A stretch of 64,000 bases of DNA, from assembly GCA_963702075.1 (NCBI GenBank), contig OY969703.1:682001-746000 (forward strand). The letters run 5' to 3'. The stretch is from VAYN01 sp963702075. GTDB taxonomy: Bacteria > Actinomycetota > Thermoleophilia > Solirubrobacterales > 70-9. The translations under genes and the position numbers were made by a program. This document shows, one piece after another, positions 56,026-64,000 of the stretch. Each line of letters starts with the position of its first letter. Positions within the stretch are counted from its first letter, which is position 1. Below the pieces are notes generated by a model. The model did not search any database and was not told the DNA's origin. It worked only from the letters and a program-made list of their open reading frames with translations.

Positions 56026-58217
56026 CCGGACCCCTCTACGCGATCGGACGCTTCTGCTCGCGCCACCACTACCCGGTCATCGGCGCCTGGATCGTCCTCG
56101 CGATCGCGCTGCTGGCGATCAGCCACGCCTCGGGCAGCAAGACCAGCGAAAACCTGACCCTGCCGGGCACCGACTCGACGATCGCCACCGAACTGCTCGA
56201 AGACAACCTGCCCGAACAGGCCTTCGGCAGCAACCCCCTGGTCTTCGAAGCGCCGCAGGGCAAGAAACTGACCGAAGCGAAGTACGCCGCCGCGATCGGC
56301 GAAACCGTGAAGCGTCTGGAAGCGATCCACTACGTCAACTCGGCAGCGAGCCCGTTGACCGAAGGGTCGCAGACCCTCAGCAAAGACCTGAGAGTCGGCT
56401 ACATCCCCGTCGTCCTCTCGATCGGCCCGGGGGAAATCGACGAAGCGCAGGCGGAACGGATCCTCGACGCCGCCAAACCCGCCGAAGCGGCCGGTCTCCA
56501 TGCCGCGATCGGCGCCTACGTCGGCCAGCAGCTCTCGAAACCGGCGACCGAGACCAGCGAGGCGATCGGCCTCGCCGCGGCGGTGATCATCCTCCTCTTC
56601 GCCTTCGGCACGGCGACGGCGATGATGCTGCCGATCGTCTCGGCGGTGCTCGGCCTCGCCTGCGCGCTCTCGATCATCCGCCTGCTCGAGCACGTGCTCG
56701 AGGTCCCCGGGGTCGCCTCGACCCTGGCGACGATGATCGGCCTCGGCGTCGGCATCGACTACGCGCTCTTCATCGTCACCCGCCACAAACTGCAGCTGGC
56801 CGAAGGGATGGAGCTGCGCGAGTCGATCGCGCGGGCGACCGCGACCGCCGGCGGCGCCGTCGTCTTCGCCGGCTTCACGGTCGTGATCGCGCTCTGCTCG
56901 CTCGCCTTCGCCGGCATCCCGCTGGTCTCGACGCTCGGCTTCACCGCCGCGATCGCGGTGGTCGTCGCGGTCAGCGCCGCGACCACGCTGCTGCCGGCGA
57001 TGTTGGGGGCGCTCGGCCCCCACATCAACTCGCTGCGGGTCAAGCTCGGCAAGACGCACCCGGACGACAAGGAGCCGCACGGCTGGCGCCGCTGGGCCGA
57101 ACGGGTCAGCGACCGGCCCTGGACGGCGACGATCGCGGCTCTCCTCGTCCTCGTCGTTCTAGCGCTGCCGATCTTCCAGCTCGAGCTCGGCCAGAACGAC
57201 ATCAGCGCCCTGCCGAAGGAAACGACCTCGCGCCAGGCCTACGACTCGCTCAACGCGGGCTTCGGACCCGGCGTCAACGGGCCGCTCCTGATCGCCTCCG
57301 AATTCACCTCGCCGACGGAAGCGAAACAGGTGCTGCCGAAGCTGGAGCAGGCGGTCGGCGGCGCCGAAGACGTCGAAGGCGCCAGCGAACCCAGCCTCGA
57401 CAAGTCGGGAACCGTCGCCGTCTTCACGGTGATCTCGAAGTCCGAGCCGTGGGCGAACGAAACCGTCGACCTGGTCGAAAACCTGCGCGAGACGGTGATC
57501 CCCGGGGCGCTTCAGGGCACCAAGGCCAACTCCTACGTCGGCGGCCAAACCGCCGGCTACATCGACCTCGCGACCCAGATCAGCGACAAGCTGCCGCTGA
57601 TGATCGCGATCGTCGTCGCGCTCAGCTTCATCGTCCTGCTGGTCGCCTTCCGCTCGCTGCTGGTCCCGATCAAGGCGGCGGCGATGAACCTGCTCTCGGT
57701 CGCCGCGGCCTACGGCGTCGTCACCGCCGTCTTCCAGCTCGGCTGGGGCTCCTCGCTGATCGGGCTCGACCACTCGATCCCGATCGTCAGCTTCGTGCCC
57801 CTGCTGATGTTCGCGATCCTCTTCGGGCTCTCGATGGACTACGAGGTGTTCCTGCTGACCCAGATGCGCGAGCACTTCCGGGAGTACGGCGACGAGAAAC
57901 GGGCGGTGGTCGAAGGGCTCGCCAACACCGGCCGGGTGATCACCTCGGCCGCGGCGATCATGGTCTGCGTGTTCACCAGCTTCGTGCTCAGCGGCAACCC
58001 GGTGGTGAAGGAGTTCGGGGTCGGCCTGGCGGTGGCGATCGCGATCGACTCGACCGTCGTCCGCTGCCTGCTGGTCCCGGCGGTGATGGTGCTGCTGGGC
58101 AAGCGCGCCTGGTGGCTGCCGGGCTGGCTGGACAAGGTGATTCCGCACGTCAGCATCGAGGGCGAGGAGTACTTCGCTAAGAAGGACGCGAAGAATGTTC
58201 CCGCTCAACCTGCCTAA
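56022..58217 (+). CDS. MMPL/RND family exporter
   Basis: 731 residues, two halves of about 360, each with one TM helix, a large extracytoplasmic loop and five more helices. The MMPL core motif is IGLGVGIDYALFIVTRHK near 250, repeated as FGLSMDYEVFLLTQMREH near 610. The Asp-Tyr pairs in both are the proton relay of MmpL proteins. Actinobacterial members export lipids, glycolipids or siderophores. Its upstream partner is a ferritin-like lipoprotein and downstream is pgsA (overlap of 23 bases), which points to envelope lipids, though the substrate is unknown. Confidence 0.93.
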   Translation: MTGPLYAIGRFCSRHHYPVIGAWIVLAIALLAISHASGSKTSENLTLPGTDSTIATELLEDNLPEQAFGSNPLVFEAPQGKKLTEAKYAAAIGETVKRLEAIHYVNSAASPLTEGSQTLSKDLRVGYIPVVLSIGPGEIDEAQAERILDAAKPAEAAGLHAAIGAYVGQQLSKPATETSEAIGLAAAVIILLFAFGTATAMMLPIVSAVLGLACALSIIRLLEHVLEVPGVASTLATMIGLGVGIDYALFIVTRHKLQLAEGMELRESIARATATAGGAVVFAGFTVVIALCSLAFAGIPLVSTLGFTAAIAVVVAVSAATTLLPAMLGALGPHINSLRVKLGKTHPDDKEPHGWRRWAERVSDRPWTATIAALLVLVVLALPIFQLELGQNDISALPKETTSRQAYDSLNAGFGPGVNGPLLIASEFTSPTEAKQVLPKLEQAVGGAEDVEGASEPSLDKSGTVAVFTVISKSEPWANETVDLVENLRETVIPGALQGTKANSYVGGQTAGYIDLATQISDKLPLMIAIVVALSFIVLLVAFRSLLVPIKAAAMNLLSVAAAYGVVTAVFQLGWGSSLIGLDHSIPIVSFVPLLMFAILFGLSMDYEVFLLTQMREHFREYGDEKRAVVEGLANTGRVITSAAAIMVCVFTSFVLSGNPVVKEFGVGLAVAIAIDSTVVRCLLVPAVMVLLGKRAWWLPGWLDKVIPHVSIEGEEYFAKKDAKNVPAQPA

Positions 58218-58767
58218 TGCCCTAACCCTCCTCCGCATCCTCGCGGTGCCGGTGGTGGTCGTCGCCCTGCTCGGGGAAGCACCGAACGGCGACGCCCTCG
58301 CCGCCGGCGTCTTCGCCCTCGCCGCGCTCACCGACGGCCTCGACGGCTACTTCGCCCGCTCCCGCGACGCGGTCACCACCTTCGGCAAGCTGATGGACCC
58401 GCTCGCCGACAAGCTGCTGATCACCGCCGCCCTGCTCTCGCTCGTCTCCCTGCACCGCCTCGCGCCCTGGATCGCGATGGTGATCATCGCCCGCGAGATC
58501 GCCGTCACCGGCCTGCGCGCGATCGCCGCCGAGCGCGGCATCGTCATCGCCGCCTCCTGGCTCGGCAAGCTGAAGACCGTCCTCCAGATCGCCGCCGTGA
58601 TCGCCCTGATCGCGGACTACCCCTCACCGCTCTGGGTCGACATCCTCGTCTACGTCGCCCTGGCGGTGACGGTGATCAGCGGGGCGGACTACTTCTTCGG
58701 GCTGCGGAAGCGGATTGAGGAACTCGAGCGGGAGCGGGCGGCGGCTAAGTTGAAGTCGGCTGGCTAG
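58195..58767 (+). CDS. pgsA: CDP-diacylglycerol-glycerol-3-phosphate 3-phosphatidyltransferase
   Basis: 190 residues. The CDP-alcohol phosphatidyltransferase motif DGLDGYFARSRDAVTTFGKLMDPLADK (D-x2-D-G-x2-A-R-x8-G-x3-D-x3-D) is at residues 42-69. Six membrane helices are visible. The LPNALTLLRILAVPVVV start and AREIAVTGLRAIAAERG near 105 are typical of PgsA, which makes phosphatidylglycerophosphate for cardiolipin and phosphatidylglycerol. The related myo-inositol-phosphate enzyme is an alternative, but LREIAVTGLR favours PgsA. Confidence 0.92.
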   Translation: MFPLNLPNALTLLRILAVPVVVVALLGEAPNGDALAAGVFALAALTDGLDGYFARSRDAVTTFGKLMDPLADKLLITAALLSLVSLHRLAPWIAMVIIAREIAVTGLRAIAAERGIVIAASWLGKLKTVLQIAAVIALIADYPSPLWVDILVYVALAVTVISGADYFFGLRKRIEELERERAAAKLKSAG

Positions 58768-59130
58768 GGACGGCCGTTTCCTTGTAGGGAGGGGTGGGTG
58801 TCCCTCTCGGGACCTGGGTTCCTCGCCTTTAAGTTGGCCGTCTCTCGCTGAGTGGGCTGTGCGAGGAACAGGACGCCGGTCCCGAGAGGGACACCCACCC
58901 CTCCTAGCGACACGCTCTGGCAGACGCCGAGGGACGGGAGCGAAGTAACTCCTGGGCTTAGAGAAGCTCCGCGGTCTCAGCGTCTTCCCGAGAGTGTCGC
59001 CAGGAGGAATGGGTGTCCCCTGGCCGACCGGCGTCCTGTTGCCGGCACAGAACACTTGACGAGAGAAGCTCAGTCAGAGGCCGGCAACCCAGGGAGGTCA
59101 GGGGACACCCGTCCCTCCCTACGAGTGCGG
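58768..59130. repeat. 363-base intergenic region made of three large stem-loops (elements 6-8)
   Basis: No coding sequence is credible here. Element 6: arms 58785-58814 and 58878-58906 (one bulged G, otherwise about 27 bp paired, core GGGTGTCCCTCTCGGGACC), with inner arms GTTCCTCGC 58818-58826 and GCGAGGAAC 58861-58869. Element 7 (about 58910-59000): GCGACAC pairs with GTGTCGC, and AGACGCCGAG with CTCAGCGTCT (one mismatch). Element 8 (about 59001-59122): GGGTGTCCCCTGGCC pairs with GGTCAGGGGACACCC (imperfect), inner arms GTTGCCGGC and GCCGGCAAC. Elements 6 and 8 share architecture and core. It could be processed RNA or repeat DNA. Confidence 0.85.
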
Positions 59131-59763
59131 CTACGGGCGGTACTTGCTGCGCTTTTTGGGATACGTCCTGAAGACGTGGTCCCAGATCGGGGAGGAGACG
59201 CCGTAGCCGTAGCTGTGGTCCTGGAAGTGGTGGCGCATGTGGTGTTCGCGCAGGCGCTTGCCGAAGTCGGTCTTGGGGACGAAGTGGTGGACGTAGTAGT
59301 GGGTGTAGTCGTAGCCGAGGTAGCCGCCGATGAAGCCGGCGAAGACCGGGAAGGCGGCGTCCCCGAGGATCGCCCAGAAGGCGAAGAAGAAGAGGGCCGC
59401 CAGGGGGATCGAGACCGACGGCGGCATCACCAGCCGCAACTTGTCGTTGGGGTGGTCGTGGTGGATGCCGTGGATGATGAAGTGCATGCGGCGGCCGAAG
59501 GCGTTGTCGGGCTCCCAGTGGAAGACGAGGCGGTGCAGCCAGTACTCGGTCAGCGTCCAGACGCCGATCCCGGCCAGCGTCAGCAGCGCCAGCTGCCAGG
59601 CGGCGTAGCCGCGATCCACCCCGATCCACTCCATCGCCACCACCACCGGCACGAAGATGACTGCCGGGACCGCGGGGTGGACGCGGGAGAAGAAGTTGAG
59701 GAACTCGCTTTTGAAAAGTGGCGGAGAAGCGGAGAGCTTCTCGCTCCGGGAATGACCCTCCAT
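59131..59763 (-). CDS. fatty acid hydroxylase / sterol desaturase family protein
   Basis: 210 residues from ATG 59763; upstream open frame is shadow. Histidine boxes are clear: YWLHRLVFHWEP near residue 75, HFIIHGIHHDHPND near 95, HYYVHHFV near 165, and REHHMRHHFQD near 180. They bind the di-iron centre of FA2H-like membrane hydroxylases. Four transmembrane helices are present. The resemblance to FA 2-hydroxylases suggests it hydroxylates fatty acyl chains of membrane lipids; no electron donor is adjacent. It is divergent from the Cys-rich gene at 59889. Confidence 0.92.
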   Translation of the reverse strand: MEGHSRSEKLSASPPLFKSEFLNFFSRVHPAVPAVIFVPVVVAMEWIGVDRGYAAWQLALLTLAGIGVWTLTEYWLHRLVFHWEPDNAFGRRMHFIIHGIHHDHPNDKLRLVMPPSVSIPLAALFFFAFWAILGDAAFPVFAGFIGGYLGYDYTHYYVHHFVPKTDFGKRLREHHMRHHFQDHSYGYGVSSPIWDHVFRTYPKKRSKYRP

Positions 59764-59888
59764 CTGGACGCATGTTAGCGCCGGCGGCCGGTGCTCCCGC
59801 AAAGCGCGAGGAAGCTGTGACGGAGCTGTTTCAAAGACGTGGCGATTTGCGGAATCGGCCCTCGCGCCTACCCCCGGCCGGTGCAAAC

Positions 59889-60080
59889 ATGCGCCTCGTG
59901 CCGCGCAAGCCCAAGCCCCCCACCTGCGATGACTGCTATTTCCGCAAGAATCTTCTCTGCGCCTTGGAGCTGAACGAGACCTGCGGCACCTTCCGACCAA
60001 ACCGACCAGAGGGCCTGGTGCCCCCCCGTCAACCGGTCCTTCTCATGCGCGCCCCCCGCTGGGCATCCCGTCCTGCATAG
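59889..60080 (+). CDS. small Cys-rich protein upstream of hsp20-lon
   Basis: 63 residues from ATG 59889. The conserved-looking core is CDDCYFRKNLLCALELNETC (four Cys: C-x2-C-x8-C-x7-C), followed by GTFRPNRPEGL, and a basic C-terminus. Such spacing could bind zinc or form disulfides. An upstream open frame starting at 59718 overlaps the hydroxylase gene and is less plausible. It lies nine bases before hsp20 and may be co-transcribed with the protein-quality-control genes, so a redox or stress role is possible but unproven. Confidence 0.55.
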   Translation: MRLVPRKPKPPTCDDCYFRKNLLCALELNETCGTFRPNRPEGLVPPRQPVLLMRAPRWASRPA

Positions 60081-60089
60081 TTTGGGGCC

Positions 60090-60488
60090 ATGCCCCAACG
60101 CGATCTCTTCGTCGACTGGAGCCGCACCCGCTACGTCACCCGTCGCTCCAGCGGCTTCTCCCCCAACGTCGACGTCTACTACTGCGGCGACCCGCAGCGG
60201 GCGATCGTCAAGGTCGACCTCGCCGGCATCGATCTGAGCCAGGTCGGGATCGAGGTCAGCGGCCGCCACCTGGCGATCACCGGCGAGCGCCACGTGCAGG
60301 ACGCCGAAGGCCGCGTCTACCAGCAGATCGAGATTCCCTCGGGCCACTTCCGCCGCGTCGTCGAGCTGCAGGTCGAGGTCGATGCCGACCGCGCCGGCGC
60401 CACCTACGAGGAGGGCATTCTGCGGATCGAGCTGCCGCTCCGCGATCCCGGCGAGACCACCCGACGCGTTCCGATCGACCGCGGCTGA
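60090..60488 (+). CDS. Hsp20 small heat-shock protein
   Basis: 132 residues. The alpha-crystallin domain occupies most of the protein: NVDVYYCGDPQRAIVKVDLAGIDLSQVGIEVSGRHLAITGERHV, then the FRRVVELQVEVDADRAGATYEEGILRIELPL region with the G-I-L-x-I/V-x-L motif. A short C-terminal IxI-like end (VPID) is present. It binds unfolding proteins without ATP. It overlaps the lon start by one base, so the pair is a quality-control operon. Confidence 0.93.
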   Translation: MPQRDLFVDWSRTRYVTRRSSGFSPNVDVYYCGDPQRAIVKVDLAGIDLSQVGIEVSGRHLAITGERHVQDAEGRVYQQIEIPSGHFRRVVELQVEVDADRAGATYEEGILRIELPLRDPGETTRRVPIDRG

Positions 60489-62872
60489 TGGAGAGCGCTC
60501 CCGTCCTCGAAGTGGTCGATGCGCCGCTCGACCTGGAGGAGGCGATCCGCGCCGGCGCCCCCCTGCCCGATGCCCTGCCGGTGCTGCCGCTGCGCGACAC
60601 CGTTCCCTTCCCGGAGACGCTGGCGCCGCTGGCGGTCGGCCAGGAGCGCTCGATCCGCCTGATCGACGACGTCCTCGGCACCAACCGAATGCTGGTGATG
60701 GTCGCCTCCAGGGACCCGGAGCTGGAGGAGCCGGGGCCGCGGGACCTCTACGAGGTCGGCGTCGTCGGCGCCGTCGCTCGGATGGTGAAGATCCCTGACG
60801 GCAGCCTGCGGATCCTCGTCCAGGGGATGCAGCGGGTGCGGCTCGAGTCCTTCGTCAGCGAGCAGCCCTACATGGTCGCCCGGATCGGCGAGCTGCCCGA
60901 CGTCGCCGAGCCGAGCCCGGAGCTGGAGGCGCTCAGCCGCAACGTCCAGCGCACCTTCTCGGAAATCGTCGAGCAGATCCCCTACCTGCCCGAGGAGCTA
61001 CAGATGGCGATTGCCAACATCGACGACCCGGCGACGCTCGGCCACCTGATCGCCGGCGCTCTGCGGATCGGCACCGAGGAGAAGCAGAAACTGCTCGAAG
61101 AGGTCGACGTCGCCAAACGGCTGCGCCACCTCTCGCGGATCCTCGCCCGGGAGCTCGAGGTGGTCCAGCTCGGGAGCCAGATCCAGTCGCAGGTGCAGTC
61201 GGAGATCGAGGAGGGCCAGCGCGAGTTCTTCCTCCGCCAGCAGCTGAAAGCGATCCAGGAGGAGCTGGGGGAAGGTGACGAGCAGCAGGCCGAAGCAAAC
61301 GAACTGCGCGAGAAAATCGAGGCCGCCGAGCTGCCCGAGCAGGCGCTGAAAGCCGCAGAGCGCGAGCTCTCACGACTGGAGAAGCTGCCGCCGGCCGCCG
61401 CCGAGCACGGCGTCATCCGCACCTACCTGGAGTGGCTGACCGAGCTCCCGTGGTCGAAGAAGACCGAGGACAACCTCGACCTCAAACACGCCCGCAAGGT
61501 CCTCGACGCCGACCACTACGACCTCGAGAAGATCAAGGACCGGATCCTCGAGTACCTGGCGGTGCGCAAGCTCAACCCCGAGTCGCCCGGGCCGATCCTC
61601 TGCTTCGTCGGCCCGCCCGGGGTTGGCAAGACCAGCCTCGGCAAATCGATCGCCCGGGCGCTGGGGCGCGAGTTCGAGCGGATCTCGGTCGGCGGCGTCC
61701 GCGACGAGGCGGAGATCCGCGGCCACCGCCGCACCTACATCGGCGCGATGCCGGGGACGATCGTCCGCGCCCTGCGCGACGCCGGCTCGCGCAACCCCGT
61801 CTTCATGATCGACGAGATCGACAAGATGGGCGCCGACTTCCGCGGCGACCCCGCCTCGGCGATGCTCGAGGTGCTCGATCCATCCCAGAATGACGGCTTC
61901 CGCGACCACTATCTCGACCTCGAGTTCGACCTCTCCGACGTCGTCTTCATCGCCACCGCGAACGTGCTCGACACGATCCCGGGGCCGCTGCTCGATCGGA
62001 TGGAGACGATCGAACTGGCCGGCTACACGCTGGAGGAGAAGCGCCACATCGCCCGGCAGTACCTGGTCGGCCGCCAGATCAAAGCCAACGGGCTGAAGCC
62101 CTCGCAGATCGAGATCACCGACGCGGCGCTGACCGCGATCGTCGAGGAGTACACGCGCGAGGCCGGGGTCCGCAACCTCGAGCGCCAGATCGGCACCCTC
62201 TGCCGCAAAGTCGCCCGCCAGGTCGCCGAGGGCAAGGCGAAGGGCAAGGTCCGGATCTCCGGCAAAAAAGCCCGCGAGCTGCTGGGCCGCCGCCGCGTCT
62301 TCGCCGAGCAGCGCCGCCGCACCAAAGACCCCGGCGTCGCCACCGGCCTCGCCTGGACGCCGACCGGCGGCGACGTCCTCTTCATCGAGGCCACCGCGAT
62401 GCCGGGCTCGGGCAAGCTGACGATCACCGGCCAGCTCGGCGAGGTGATGAAAGAGTCGGCGCAGGCGGCGCTCTCCTACGTGCGCGGCCACTGCGGCGAG
62501 GTCGCGCCGAAGGTAGGGGAGGACTGGTTCGCCAAGCACGACGTCCACGTCCACGTCCCGGCCGGCGCGGTCCCGAAGGACGGCCCCTCGGCGGGCGTGG
62601 CGATGACGGTCGCGCTCTCCTCGCTGATCAGCGGCCGGGCGGTGCGCAACAACGTGGCGATGACCGGCGAGGTGACGCTGACCGGCCAGGTGCTGCCGAT
62701 CGGCGGCCTGAAGGAGAAGTCGTTGGCGGCGCAGCGGGCCGGGATCAAGAAAGTGATCGTCCCCTCGCGTAACGAAGGGGACGTCGCCGAGATCCCCGAG
62801 AACGAGCTCGGCAGCCTCGAGTTCGTCTACGTCGACGAGGTCTCCCAGGCCCTCGCCGCCGCCCTCTCCTAG
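60488..62872 (+). CDS. lon: Lon ATP-dependent protease
   Basis: 794 residues. The N-terminal substrate domain starts after about 30 extra residues (LPVLPLRDTVPFPETLAPLAVG). A coiled region (about 210-290) leads to the AAA+ module with Walker A GPPGVGKTS near 376 and Walker B VFMIDEIDKMG near 437. The Ser-Lys protease domain has the catalytic Ser in PKDGPSAGVAM near 702 and the Lys in GGLKEKSLAAQRAG near 745. Actinobacterial Lon is not universal, and here it is coupled to Hsp20. Confidence 0.97.
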   Translation: MESAPVLEVVDAPLDLEEAIRAGAPLPDALPVLPLRDTVPFPETLAPLAVGQERSIRLIDDVLGTNRMLVMVASRDPELEEPGPRDLYEVGVVGAVARMVKIPDGSLRILVQGMQRVRLESFVSEQPYMVARIGELPDVAEPSPELEALSRNVQRTFSEIVEQIPYLPEELQMAIANIDDPATLGHLIAGALRIGTEEKQKLLEEVDVAKRLRHLSRILARELEVVQLGSQIQSQVQSEIEEGQREFFLRQQLKAIQEELGEGDEQQAEANELREKIEAAELPEQALKAAERELSRLEKLPPAAAEHGVIRTYLEWLTELPWSKKTEDNLDLKHARKVLDADHYDLEKIKDRILEYLAVRKLNPESPGPILCFVGPPGVGKTSLGKSIARALGREFERISVGGVRDEAEIRGHRRTYIGAMPGTIVRALRDAGSRNPVFMIDEIDKMGADFRGDPASAMLEVLDPSQNDGFRDHYLDLEFDLSDVVFIATANVLDTIPGPLLDRMETIELAGYTLEEKRHIARQYLVGRQIKANGLKPSQIEITDAALTAIVEEYTREAGVRNLERQIGTLCRKVARQVAEGKAKGKVRISGKKARELLGRRRVFAEQRRRTKDPGVATGLAWTPTGGDVLFIEATAMPGSGKLTITGQLGEVMKESAQAALSYVRGHCGEVAPKVGEDWFAKHDVHVHVPAGAVPKDGPSAGVAMTVALSSLISGRAVRNNVAMTGEVTLTGQVLPIGGLKEKSLAAQRAGIKKVIVPSRNEGDVAEIPENELGSLEFVYVDEVSQALAAALS

Positions 62873-64000
62873 ATGGAGGTCGCGAGCCTCCCGCGCCGCC
62901 GCGGACGCTCGGTCGTCGAGCTCGCCCGCACCCGCTCGCGCGCCTTCTGGATCGTCGCCGGGCTGGTCGCGCTCGGCGCCGGTCTGCGCTTCGCCACCCT
63001 CGGCGTGCAGAGCTATCACCACGACGAGATCGTCACCGCCAGCCGGGTGCTGCGGGTCGGCTTCGGCCACGCGATGGACGCGGTCGGCTTCTCGGAGTCG
63101 GCGCCGCCGCTGTACTACGCCCTCGCCTGGATCTGGACGCAGATCACCGGCACCGGGCCCTGGGGGCTGCGCTCGCTCTCGGCGCTCGCCGGCGTCGCCA
63201 CGATCCCCGTCGCCTTCCTGATCGGCCGCGAGCTGCGCGGTCGTCGCGCCGGCCTCCTCGCCGCCGCGCTCGTCGCCGTCAACCCGATGCTGATCTGGTA
63301 CTCGCAGGAGGCACGGGCCTACGCGCTGCTGGTCTTCTTCTGTGCCCTCTCGCTGTTCTACTGCGTGCGGGCGCTGCGGGTCGGGGAGGGGGAGGACGCG
63401 TCGGCGCGCCCCGGCGGCAAACGCGACTTCGTCCTCTGGGGCGTCTTCTCCGCCCTCGCCCTGGCGACCCACTACTTCGCCGTCTTCCCGCTCGCCGCCG
63501 AGGTGATCCTGCTGTTGCGCCGGCGCGGCCGCGCGACCCTCGCCGGTCTCTGGATCGTCGCCCTGATGGCCGCCGTGCTGGCGCCGCTGGTGATCCACCA
63601 GATGTCCTACCGGCACGCCGAATGGATCGGCAAGTTCACCCTCGGCCACCGGCTCTGGGAAACGGCGGCGACCTTCTTCGTCGGCGAGACCGGCGACATC
63701 ATCGGTGGCCCCGAGCGGCCGGCGCTGGCGTATGTGCCGCTGGCGCTGGCGTTGGCCGGGTTCGCCCTGCTGGCCCTGCGCGGCGACCGGCGGGAGAAGC
63801 GCGCCGCCGCGGTGCCGCTGGCGGTGGCGGGGCTGACGATCGGGGTGCCGCTGCTGCTGGCCCTCGCCTCCGCCGGCAAGGACTTCGTCCTCGCCCGCAA
63901 CCTGCTGCCGGCCCTGGTCCCGCTCCTCCTCGTCGTCGCGATCGGCCTGACAGTGCGGCGGGCGCGGCGGATCGGCGCCGTCTTCGCCGCGCTCCTGGTC
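62873..64000 (+). CDS. GT-C family glycosyltransferase (PMT/ArnT-like), N-terminal part
   Basis: The frame opens at ATG 62873 directly after the lon stop (no gap) and is still open at the window edge, so the protein is truncated. About ten transmembrane helices are visible in the 376 residues seen. The GT-C catalytic acidic residues are in SYHHDEIVTASR near 45, the first external loop. SQEARAYALLVFF near 145 is the conserved TM-loop motif of GT39/GT83 mannosyl- and aminoarabinose-transferase-like proteins. The donor is a polyprenol-phosphate sugar. Substrate unknown. Confidence 0.85.
   Translation, partial: MEVASLPRRRGRSVVELARTRSRAFWIVAGLVALGAGLRFATLGVQSYHHDEIVTASRVLRVGFGHAMDAVGFSESAPPLYYALAWIWTQITGTGPWGLRSLSALAGVATIPVAFLIGRELRGRRAGLLAAALVAVNPMLIWYSQEARAYALLVFFCALSLFYCVRALRVGEGEDASARPGGKRDFVLWGVFSALALATHYFAVFPLAAEVILLLRRRGRATLAGLWIVALMAAVLAPLVIHQMSYRHAEWIGKFTLGHRLWETAATFFVGETGDIIGGPERPALAYVPLALALAGFALLALRGDRREKRAAAVPLAVAGLTIGVPLLLALASAGKDFVLARNLLPALVPLLLVVAIGLTVRRARRIGAVFAALLV

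Overview
The window is about 70% G+C, almost gap-free, uses many GTG/TTG starts, and reads as a chromosomal segment of a high-GC actinobacterium. A 14-gene complex I operon, an F420-type (Ddn-like) reductase, an adenosylcobalamin-dependent ribonucleotide reductase, TMEM175/DUF1211, DUF2304 and an archaeal-style topoisomerase I together suggest the Thermoleophilia/Solirubrobacterales. That placement is an inference from gene content; no 16S or marker comparison was possible. I see no prophage, transposase, CRISPR array or plasmid backbone.

Layout. 1-2.9 kb: a partial Cys-rich protein, a membrane protein, a VOC protein, a small coiled-coil membrane protein and an AEC transporter. 3.0-17.8 kb: a complete nuoA-N operon on the minus strand, with start/stop overlaps nearly throughout. 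18-22.7 kb: small redox enzymes, a cytochrome c lipoprotein, serS, a NarL-type regulator, msrB and a CAP-domain secreted protein. 22.8-32.2 kb: thioesterase, MFS, HAD phosphatase, FtsX-type ABC exporter, esterase, P450. 32-39.5 kb: nrdJ, HlyIII, FMN reductase/YceI/MarR cluster, sirohaem synthase, sugar epimerase. 39.6-47.5 kb: topA, tmk, holB, DUF2304 plus GT2, a two-component system and clpP. 47.5-55.4 kb: Nei/Fpg glycosylase, SprT-like metallopeptidase, a large unknown polytopic membrane protein with its MerR regulator, tRNA-Thr(CGT), TMEM175, an E1-like enzyme with an RRE/PqqD-like N-domain, and family 5 uracil-DNA glycosylase. 55.4-64 kb: ferritin-like lipoprotein, MMPL exporter, pgsA, fatty-acid hydroxylase, hsp20-lon, and the start of a GT-C glycosyltransferase.

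The most unusual signal lies in the repeats. A family of long G/C-run palindromes (stems about 19-28 bp, cores like GGAGGGGGTGTC or GGGCGGGGTCCC) recurs in and around the nuo operon and elsewhere. One copy sits inside nuoG, one inside nuoC, and one forms the last ~20 codons of nuoJ, all in frame. They therefore behave like protein-coding palindromic elements. A second, unrelated 51-bp palindrome occurs twice, identical and inverted, 25 kb apart. A 363-bp intergenic stretch downstream of pgsA consists of three consecutive large stem-loops. Other items worth following are the 614-residue membrane protein with two D-x3-H-x(13-14)-H motifs and a YtkA-like C-terminal domain, the orphan RRE-E1 fusion, an SD-masking hairpin before nuoI, and a Nei-family glycosylase that lacks the catalytic Pro2.
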